Part shown: positions 26,380 through 32,634 of the stretch, piece by piece
Layout: each line of letters opens with the position of its first letter
How positions within the stretch are numbered: position 1 is the first letter of the stretch
NCBI GenBank assembly: GCA_030428395.1
Contig: JAUIDW010000016.1
Span: 1 to 40,339, forward strand
Length of the DNA stretch: 40,339 nucleotides
Direction: 5' to 3'
Origin: a bacterium
GTDB taxonomy: Bacteria; Planctomycetota; UBA1135; GCA-002686595
Notes under the pieces: model-generated
Told to the model about the DNA's origin: nothing
Databases searched by the model: none
What the model saw: only the letters and a program-made list of their open reading frames with translations
Made by a program: the position numbers and the translations under genes

Positions 26380-27570
26380 TCAGCGGGCCGTCTCGAGCCG
26401 CGCCGTCTCGCGCGGCGCGCGGAAGAGGTGCAGGTGCCCCTCGCGCTCGAGCCAGTCGTAGACCTGGTCGAGCGGCGTGACGAGGCCCATGTGGGGCACG
26501 ATCGTCGCGCGCATCGAGCCGTGCGTGTAGATCTTCGAGAAGATGCCCAGCAGCTCGTGCGTGGCGGCGTCGTAGATCCCGCCGCCCGAGTTGCCGATGT
26601 ACGTCGGCGCGCTGATCATCCAGTAGTCGTTGTCGGCGACCACGTGGTGCGTGGAGGCGACCTCTCCGTGCGTCGGGATCGGGTCGTTGCCCAGCGGGCA
26701 GCCGACGGCGTAGACCGAGTCGAACACGCGCACGCGCGCCAGGCGCTCGGGCGGGGCGAGGCGCGCGGCCTCGGCCAGGCCCTCGGGGTCGACGACGGTC
26801 AGCAGCGCGACGTCCAGGCCGACGTCGTGGGCGACCAGCGCGCACTCGCGGTCGATCCACGTGGTGTCCTCGCGGTACGCGCGCAGCGGGATCGGCGCCG
26901 CGGGGTCGTCCGTCTCGGCGCGGATGTCGCGCACGACGTGCCAGGCGGTCAGCACGTGCAGCGCGCCGTCGAGGCCGCGCACGACCACGCCGCTGCCGAC
27001 GGTGCTCTTGCCGGCCAGCTGCACGGTGGGGCCGACCAGCTCGCGCCACATCGCGCGCACGTCGCGCACGCCGGTCAGGCTGGCCTCGAGCGTCTCCATG
27101 CGCTGCAGCCCGGCGCTGGCGACCTCCGCGGTGCCGGCCACGGCGGACTCGAGCGAGCCCCAGCGCTCGTCGAGCTGCGCGCGCAGGCTGGCGACCTCCG
27201 CCCGCAGCGCGGCCACGGTCGCGTCGCGCTCCGGCGCGCGGCTGTCCAGCGCGGCCGCCACGCTCGCGCGCTGCGCGGCCAGCTCGTCCTCGACGCCCAG
27301 CAGGCCGGCCTCGGCCGCGCACAGCAGCGTCTCGACCTCCGTCAGCCGCGCCTCGAGCGCGTCGTCTCCCTGGGTGCGCGACACGGCCTCGCGCAGCTCG
27401 CCCAGCTCGCGGTCGAGCCGCGCCGTCTGCTCGCCCAGGTCCGCCCGCTCGCGCGGCGCGCGCTCCGAGGCCAGCTCGAGGTCCCGCACGCGGTCGCCGA
27501 GCGTGTCGTAGGGCAGGACGAAGCCGACGAGGCCGACGGGCACGAGCAGGGCGAGGAGGACGGTTCGCAC
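26380..27570 (-). CDS. Membrane-anchored trypsin-like serine protease with long coiled coil
   Basis: A 396-residue protein in three parts. Residues 1-22 form a hydrophobic anchor. Residues about 28-175 form a heptad-rich coiled coil (ARLDRELGELREAVSR, ALRAEVASLRAQLDERW, LQRMETLEASL). Residues 180-396 form a trypsin/HtrA-type protease: VGSGVVVRG, His211 in LTAWHVV, Asp253 in GLDVALL and Ser328 in IGNSGGGI. The triad is complete. There is no PDZ domain, so it is not a standard DegP. The role may be quality control or processing of envelope proteins, with the coiled coil setting distance from the membrane or assembling a trimer. The start is GTG at 27570, without an obvious ribosome binding site. 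It is followed 173 bases later by the large repeat protein. Confidence 0.9.
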   Translation of the reverse strand: MRTVLLALLVPVGLVGFVLPYDTLGDRVRDLELASERAPRERADLGEQTARLDRELGELREAVSRTQGDDALEARLTEVETLLCAAEAGLLGVEDELAAQRASVAAALDSRAPERDATVAALRAEVASLRAQLDERWGSLESAVAGTAEVASAGLQRMETLEASLTGVRDVRAMWRELVGPTVQLAGKSTVGSGVVVRGLDGALHVLTAWHVVRDIRAETDDPAAPIPLRAYREDTTWIDRECALVAHDVGLDVALLTVVDPEGLAEAARLAPPERLARVRVFDSVYAVGCPLGNDPIPTHGEVASTHHVVADNDYWMISAPTYIGNSGGGIYDAATHELLGIFSKIYTHGSMRATIVPHMGLVTPLDQVYDWLEREGHLHLFRAPRETARLETAR

Positions 27571-27793
27571 GGGGAGGGGATCCGGGAAGGGGGCGAGCGC
27601 GGACGGTCAGGAAGTCGGATTCCCGCTATCGGCACCCGGCCCGCGCCCAGCGCACGTCGGTTCTTTCCACAGGGGATGCCTGCGCGTGCTCCGGCCCCAA
27701 CTCCTTGCGCGGACGGCCCTTCCGGTCGGGGGTGCCGGGCTCTCCACAGGCTGCGGACCCACTGTCCACCACGCCTCCACGGACTGCGCACAC

Positions 27794-27859
27794 CCTGTGC
27801 GAGCGGGCGCGGCCGCCTGTGCGAGCGGGCGCGGCCCCCTGTGCAAGCGGGCGCGGCCG
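27794..27859. repeat. Three tandem 22-bp direct repeats
   Basis: Units at 27794-27815, 27816-27837 and 27838-27859 share the core GAGCGGGCGCGGCC after CCTGTGC. Unit 2 differs from unit 1 only in its last base and unit 3 only at its eighth base. Period is exactly 22 with no spacers, so this is iteron-like rather than CRISPR-like. The third unit doubles as the left arm of the hairpin at 27847-27881. Confidence 0.9.
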
Positions 27860-27881
27860 CCCGGGAGGAGGCCGCGCCCGC
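27847..27881. terminator. Hairpin after pilT
   Basis: A perfect 12-bp stem pairs 27847-27858 with 27870-27881 around an 11-base loop. It begins 22 bases past the pilT stop on the minus strand, so it is the probable pilT terminator. On the minus strand it is followed by TTGCACAGG rather than a T-tract. Confidence 0.55.
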
Positions 27882-27903
27882 GCGGGTGGGTGGGAGGGGT
27901 CGC

Positions 27904-29220
27904 TCAGCGCTTGCCGCGCTTGAAGCTCTCGAACGGGTCGACGTAGCCGCCGCCGGGGGCGGGCTGCTGGGCCGGGTCGGCCGCGGGGGCCTGGCCGGGC
28001 AGCGGCGCGGCGGGCGCCTGGGCGGCGGGCGGCGCTGCGGTGTCGAGGTGCATGGCCGCCTGCGGGGCGGCGGGCGCGGCGGGCGCGGCGGGAGCCGCGG
28101 CGGGCGCCGGCGCGGCCTCCGCGCTGCCCTCGCCGAGCGTGGCGGGGTCGAACGGGATGCCCGCGGCGTTCAGGCGGTTGACCAGGTCCTCCTTGTTGAC
28201 CGCCTTGACGTAGGCCTCGGCGGGCGCGACCACGCCCTGCTGGACCAGCTCGGCCAGGGAGTCGCCCAGCAGGCGCATGCCGTACTTCGCGCCCATCTGC
28301 ATGAGCGACGGCACCTGGTGCGTCTTGCCCTCGCGGATGTTGGCGGACACGGCGTTGGTGACGCGCAGGATCTCGAGCGCGGCCACGCGGCCCCGGGGCT
28401 GCTTCTTGCAGAGCGTCTGGGCGATGACGCCCTTCAGCGACTCGGACAGCATCGTGCGGATCTGCGCCTGACGGTCGGCGGAGAACTGGTCGATGATGCG
28501 GTCGACGGTCGAGGGCGCCGTGGTCGTGTGCAGCGTGCCGAACACGAGGTGGCCCGTCTCGGCGGTCTCGATGGCGATCTCGACGGTCTCCAGGTCGCGC
28601 ATCTCGCCGACCAGCACGATGTCGGGGTCCTCGCGCAGCGCGGCGCGCAGGGCGTTCTTGAAGCCCTTGGTGTGGCGGCCGACCTCGCGCTGGTTGATCA
28701 GGCACTTCTTGTTCGGGTGCACGAACTCGATCGGGTCCTCGATCGTGATGATGTGCTCGTCGCGCGTGCGGTTGATGTAGTCGATCATCGCCGCGAGCGT
28801 GGTCGACTTGCCGCTGCCGGTCGGGCCGGTGACGACGACCAGGCCCTTGGTCAGGTGGCACAGCTCGAGGATCGACGGCGGCAGGCCGAGCTGCTCGACG
28901 GTCAGGATCTCGCTGGGGATCTGGCGGAACACGCCGCCGGGCCCGTTGCGGTCCATGAAGAAGTTGGCGCGGAAGCGCGCGAGCCCGGCGATCTCGTAGG
29001 CGAAGTCGGTGTCGCCGGTCGCCTCGAACTGCTCGCGGTTCTCCTGCGGGGCGATCTCGAAGAGCACCTCGCGCATGCGGTCGGGCGAGATCTCGTCGTA
29101 GCCCGCCACGGGCGCCATCGAGCCGTCGACCCGGAACATCGGGGCCAGGTTCGAGCTCAGGTGCAGGTCGGAGGCGCCCTGCTGCACCATCTGGTTGAAG
29201 AGAGTGTCGATCCAGGCCAT
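27904..29220 (-). CDS. pilT: PilT-like type IV pilus retraction ATPase
   Basis: The 438-residue protein is a secretion/twitching ATPase of the PilT class. It shows the N-terminal GASDLHLSS, Walker A GPTGSGKST at 132-140, Asp box ITIEDPIEF (158-166), Walker B VLVGEMRD (202-209) and His box TGHLVFGTLHT (222-232). The downstream NIREGKTHQ segment (294-302) resembles the PilT-specific AIRNLIREGK motif, favouring retraction over the PilB extension ATPase. Residues about 366-425 are an unusual Ala/Pro-rich tail ending DPFESFKRGKR, absent from most PilT proteins. Start ATG 29220 has GGAAGGA upstream. The hexamer acts at the inner membrane to depolymerise pili. Two PilX-like genes lie directly upstream on the same strand; no pilB, pilC or pilin gene is seen here. 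Confidence 0.95.
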   Translation of the reverse strand: MAWIDTLFNQMVQQGASDLHLSSNLAPMFRVDGSMAPVAGYDEISPDRMREVLFEIAPQENREQFEATGDTDFAYEIAGLARFRANFFMDRNGPGGVFRQIPSEILTVEQLGLPPSILELCHLTKGLVVVTGPTGSGKSTTLAAMIDYINRTRDEHIITIEDPIEFVHPNKKCLINQREVGRHTKGFKNALRAALREDPDIVLVGEMRDLETVEIAIETAETGHLVFGTLHTTTAPSTVDRIIDQFSADRQAQIRTMLSESLKGVIAQTLCKKQPRGRVAALEILRVTNAVSANIREGKTHQVPSLMQMGAKYGMRLLGDSLAELVQQGVVAPAEAYVKAVNKEDLVNRLNAAGIPFDPATLGEGSAEAAPAPAAAPAAPAAPAAPQAAMHLDTAAPPAAQAPAAPLPGQAPAADPAQQPAPGGGYVDPFESFKRGKR

Positions 29221-29375
29221 CCGGGAGTCCTTCCGCTTGTCGATGCCAGGGGGCCGGGCGGCGCGCCGGGCCCACGGGGCTCCCTGTCGGCCGGGGGCTC
29301 CCGCCCCCTTGAGGCGAGCTGGAGGACCGGCCCTTCCGCGCTCCAGGCGGGGAGAGCCGCTCCGGAAACGAGAGC

Positions 29376-29403
29376 GGGGCGGCCGCGTCTCCGCGACCGC
29401 CCC
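29376..29403. terminator. Hairpin between the second PilX-like gene and pilT
   Basis: Arms 29376-29387 and 29392-29403 pair with one mismatch (29383/29396) around a TCTC loop. On the minus strand it lies 30 bases after the stop of the PilX-like gene and is followed by GCTCTCGTTTCC, a weak T-tract. It could separate that gene from pilT. Confidence 0.55.
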
Positions 29404-29432
29404 TCGTGGCGACTTCCGAGGCAGGAGGGTCC

Positions 29433-30884
29433 TCAGAGGGTCGGCACGCGCCTCCACGAGAGGACGGTCCCGCCGCCCCCGGCGCCGCTGGACCCGGGCA
29501 GCCCCGGGAGCTCCACCTTGCCGGTCCAGACGCGGTCGTCGAACTCGACCGTCAGCTTCGAGTGCTGGCCCCGGAAGTCCCGCTGGATGTCCACCTGGTT
29601 GCCCGCGCTCATGATCCCCCGCAGGTGCACCTCGGACGAGCCGCTGGCGTCCAGGTTGTGGTCGTAGAAGTCGTTCTCCGCGTAGAGGAACGCGTTCATC
29701 TCCTTCAGCGTGCCGTACGTCGGGTCGCCGAAGTAGATGTTGCCGCTGTCGGGCTCGGCGGGGTCCTTGATCGCGATGAACGCGACCGCGTCCTTGTTCT
29801 TGTTCAGCAGGAACAGGTTGTCGGAGAAGTAGATGTTCCCGCGCACCACGAACGTCACCCGGACGCCGGTGGCGGACCCGGGCTGCGTCAGCTTGAACGA
29901 GTACGTGTCCTTGTTGTGGAGCCAGAGGTTGCCGTCCACGAAGTACATCAGGTTGTTCCCGTCCGGGCCGGGGTTCGGCCCGCCCGTGAGCGAGATGTGC
30001 GTGGCGTCCCGGCCGTCCTGCTGCGGGTCGAGGTGGACGCCCTCGTAGGGGTCCTCCAGGAAGAAGTCGTCCTTGGGCGTGGCGGCGATGTCGGCGCTCC
30101 GGTCGGACGGGTTCTTGCGGAAGATGTGGGCCGGGTTGTCCGCGGGCACCTCGTGGGCCGAGCCGCCCAGCGAGCTGCTGCGCCAGACCCCGTCGCTCTG
30201 GAACGCGCCGGCCACGTCGACGTCGTGCACGTTCGGGTAGTCCATGGCGGCGATGTCGGGGATCGGCTGGCTGATGCCCTGCAGTCCCGAGCCCCCCGTG
30301 ATGGTCCCGGTGGCACGCATGCGCCCGCGGACGTCGGCGTCCTGGCGGATGCCGATGTCGCCGCCGCTGTAGACGTCACCCTGGATCTCGTCCCCCTGGG
30401 TGCCCTGGCCGCCGAAGTCGAGGGCGTAGTTCGGCGTCCCGTCGGTGTTCCCCGCGAACACGGCGTTGGCGAAGATGCCGAAAGCCAGGGAGTCCACGAC
30501 CACCTCGATCGTCTGCGTCGCCGAACCCGCCACGCCGGTCGAGGTGAGGGTGTAGGTCCCGTCCCCGTTGTCGACGACGGACCCGTAGTAGGCGCCCGAG
30601 GCGAAGCTGCGCGGGGCGGCGGCCGACCCGATCACGGGCATGGCCGGGTTCCCGGCGGGGCCCGTGGGGTTGCGCAGCTCGACGCGCAGGGACGTGATGA
30701 GGTCGCTGGTGGCGGTCTCCGCCAGGTACAGCGCGCGGATCTCCTCGCTGGCGCTGCGGCTCTCGCGCTGGGACGAGGCCGTGACGGCCAGGATCGCGGC
30801 CGACAGCGCCGTCAGGACGACGACGGAGACCACGGTGAGGAGAAGGGCGCTTCCCCGGACGGAACGGCGGCGGATCGGACGCAT
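29433..30884 (-). CDS. PilX-like pilus-assembly protein, paralog B
   Basis: The 483-residue protein has a basic N-terminus and one membrane helix (about 12-34, ALLLTVVSVVVLTALSAAILAV), then SSQRESRSASEEIRALYLAETA, matching the PilX N-terminal pattern of type IV pilus minor components. No GFxLxE prepilin cleavage site is present. The large exported part is beta-rich and glycine-rich: NAVFAGNTDGTPNYALDFGG, GDVYSGGDIGIRQDADVRGR, NLWLHNKDTYSFKL and GNIYFSDNLFLLNKN, perhaps a beta-helix. It ends in VLSWRRVPTL. It is clearly homologous over its whole length to the gene just upstream. The ATG at 30884 has AGGAG about nine bases before it. The likely role is a minor pilin or surface component working with PilT; the exact role is inference. 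Confidence 0.85.
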   Translation of the reverse strand: MRPIRRRSVRGSALLLTVVSVVVLTALSAAILAVTASSQRESRSASEEIRALYLAETATSDLITSLRVELRNPTGPAGNPAMPVIGSAAAPRSFASGAYYGSVVDNGDGTYTLTSTGVAGSATQTIEVVVDSLAFGIFANAVFAGNTDGTPNYALDFGGQGTQGDEIQGDVYSGGDIGIRQDADVRGRMRATGTITGGSGLQGISQPIPDIAAMDYPNVHDVDVAGAFQSDGVWRSSSLGGSAHEVPADNPAHIFRKNPSDRSADIAATPKDDFFLEDPYEGVHLDPQQDGRDATHISLTGGPNPGPDGNNLMYFVDGNLWLHNKDTYSFKLTQPGSATGVRVTFVVRGNIYFSDNLFLLNKNKDAVAFIAIKDPAEPDSGNIYFGDPTYGTLKEMNAFLYAENDFYDHNLDASGSSEVHLRGIMSAGNQVDIQRDFRGQHSKLTVEFDDRVWTGKVELPGLPGSSGAGGGGTVLSWRRVPTL

Positions 30885-30921
30885 GGCGGACGGCTCCTGG
30901 ACGGGCGGGTCCGCGTCCTCC

Positions 30922-30940
30922 CCCGGAAAACGTTTCCGGG
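30922..30940. promoter_or_regulatory. Perfect inverted repeat upstream of PilX-like paralog B
   Basis: CCCGGAAA at 30922-30929 and TTTCCGGG at 30933-30940 are exact inverted arms around ACG. It lies about 38 bases before the start codon of paralog B on the minus strand and roughly 190 bases after the stop of paralog A. Its AT-containing core stands out locally, so an operator or RNA hairpin in the leader is possible; a late terminator for paralog A is the alternative. Confidence 0.5.
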
Positions 30941-31126
30941 TCACGCCACTGCGGCGTGCGGGCGACCGGCGGGCGCGGACCTCGCGGGCTGCCGAACGCT
31001 ACCCCACGATCCGGGGGCGTGCGGGCGAGCGCGCCGACCGCGCCCGATGCGACGGGCCGGGGCTCGGCGCCCACCCTGCTCCCGCCGCGGCGGGCGGGCC
31101 GTGCCGTGCCGTGCCGACGACCGGCC

Positions 31127-32587
31127 TCAGGGCACCGGCACGCGGCGCCAGGAGAGCACGGTGACCCCGCCCCCCGCGCCGCTGTTGGCGGGCATGCCGG
31201 GCAGCTCGAGCGTGCCGTCGTGCACGCGCGAGTCCCAGCCGACCGACAGGCGCGAGTGGCCGCCGGCGTAGTCGCGGTCGATGGCGACCTGGTTGCCCGC
31301 GCTCATCAGGCCGTTGACGTGGACCCGCTTCGACCCCGCGGCGTCGAGGTTCTGGTCGTAGAAGTTGTTCTCCGCGTACATGTACGCGTCCATGTGCTCC
31401 AGCGTGCCGCCGGTCAGGTCGCCGAAGTAGAAGTTGCCGCTGTCGGGCTCGTTCGGGTCCTTGATCGCCATCAGCGCGACGCCGTCGACCGCGGGATCGT
31501 CGTAGAAGATGTTGTCCGAGATGTAGATGTTGCCCTTGACGACGATCGTGACCTGCACGCCGTTCATCCCGCCGGGCTGGGCGAACTGGAACGAGTACGT
31601 CGGGTGGTTGTGCAGCCAGAGGTTGCCGTCGATGAAGTACACCAGCCGGTTGCCGTCGGGCCCGGGGTTCGAGCCGCCGGTCAGCGTGATGCGGTACGGG
31701 TCGCTGCCGTCCTGGGACGAGTCCCGGCCCACGGGCTCGTAGGGGTCCTCGAGGTAGTAGTCGTCCTTGCTGGTCCCCGCGCGGCTGGCCGCGCGGTCCG
31801 AGGGGTTCAGCCGGAAGATGTGCGCCGGGTTGTCCTCGGGCAGCTCCCAGGCGTCGCCGCCCGCGGCGTCGCTGCGGTACTGCGCGGTGCCGTTGGCGAA
31901 CTCGGCCGCGACGTCCACGTCCGAGGTCGACCCGTAGTTCATCGAGGCGATGTCGGGGATCATCTGGGAGACCCCTTCGTGGCCGGTGTCGCCCGTGATC
32001 GTCCCGTTCGCGGAGATCGGCCCCGTGACGTCCGCGTCGCCGGCCACGAGCACGTCGCCGCCGCTGTAGACCTCGCCGTCGATGAGGTCCGCCTGGCCGC
32101 CGGTGCCGCCGAACTTCATGACGTAGTTGGGGTCGCCCGACGAATTGCCCGCGAACACGGCGTTCGAGAACAGGCCCGGGGCACCGGCGCTGAGGATCAC
32201 CTCGACGCCCTGGCGGCTGCGCGAGTGGCTGCCGACGCAGACGATCGTGTACGTGTCGTCGCCGTTGTCGGCCATGGCGCCGTAGTACTCGCCGCCGGAG
32301 AACGCCTGGGGCGCGGCCTTGGTGCCCACGACGGGCATCGGGCTGTCGCCCAGCTTCTGGCCGAGGTTGAGGTTCTGCGAGGCGACGCGCGCCTGGGCCA
32401 GGAGCGCGTTGGCGCCGGCCTCGGCCGCGTAGAAGGCGCGCAGCTCGTCCTGCGCGGAGGAGGTCTCCTGCTGCTGCGACGCCATGACCGCGAGGACGGC
32501 GGCGGACAGGGCGCTGAGCAGGACGATCGCCACGACCGCGATCACGGTGACCGCTCCGCGGCGTCTCGGGTCGGGCGTACGGCGCAT
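31127..32587 (-). CDS. PilX-like pilus-assembly protein, paralog A
   Basis: The 486-residue protein has the same plan as paralog B: basic start, one membrane helix (about 12-34, AVTVIAVVAIVLLSALSAAVLAV), then SSAQDELRAFYAAEAGANALL, where AEAG is the typical PilX N-terminal ending. The exported part again has NAVFAGNSSGDPNYVMKFGG, GEVYSGGDVLVAGDADVTGP, VSQMIPDIASMNYG, NLWLHNHPTYSFQF and GNIYISDNIF, and ends in VLSWRRVPVP. Roughly half of residues in the central blocks match paralog B, so the pair arose by tandem duplication. It is 47 bases after the stop of the HEAT-cyclophilin gene and may be co-transcribed with it. It is probably a minor pilin-like or surface protein using the type IV pilus machinery. 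Confidence 0.85.
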   Translation of the reverse strand: MRRTPDPRRRGAVTVIAVVAIVLLSALSAAVLAVMASQQQETSSAQDELRAFYAAEAGANALLAQARVASQNLNLGQKLGDSPMPVVGTKAAPQAFSGGEYYGAMADNGDDTYTIVCVGSHSRSRQGVEVILSAGAPGLFSNAVFAGNSSGDPNYVMKFGGTGGQADLIDGEVYSGGDVLVAGDADVTGPISANGTITGDTGHEGVSQMIPDIASMNYGSTSDVDVAAEFANGTAQYRSDAAGGDAWELPEDNPAHIFRLNPSDRAASRAGTSKDDYYLEDPYEPVGRDSSQDGSDPYRITLTGGSNPGPDGNRLVYFIDGNLWLHNHPTYSFQFAQPGGMNGVQVTIVVKGNIYISDNIFYDDPAVDGVALMAIKDPNEPDSGNFYFGDLTGGTLEHMDAYMYAENNFYDQNLDAAGSKRVHVNGLMSAGNQVAIDRDYAGGHSRLSVGWDSRVHDGTLELPGMPANSGAGGGVTVLSWRRVPVP

Positions 32588-32634
32588 GGTGGGACGGCCG
32601 CACCCGGCAGGGGCCCCGCGCGGGCCCCGGGGAA

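Larger units (their letters stand above)
27571..27903. other. 333-base intergenic region with repeats between pilT and the protease gene
   Basis: The gap holds no believable gene. It carries three tandem 22-bp repeats, a 12-bp hairpin and a small dyad CGCACA-CCC-TGTGCG at 27787-27801. It also has three words close to the DnaA box: on the minus strand TGTGGAAAG at 27663-27671, TGTGGAGAG at 27740-27748 and GGTGGACAG at 27762-27770. The protease promoter should be near 27580-27650. Confidence 0.6.

Noticed and set aside
27794-27859. Possible CRISPR array
   Set aside because: The three 22-bp units are directly adjacent without spacers and no cas gene is present.
27686-27946. Small plus-strand frames across the repeat region after pilT
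   Set aside because: Their Arg/Gly-rich products simply translate the 22-bp repeats and hairpin, with no start signal or family.
31101-31115. Three copies of GTGCC in a row
   Set aside because: Too short and too GC-simple to mean more than chance or slippage.
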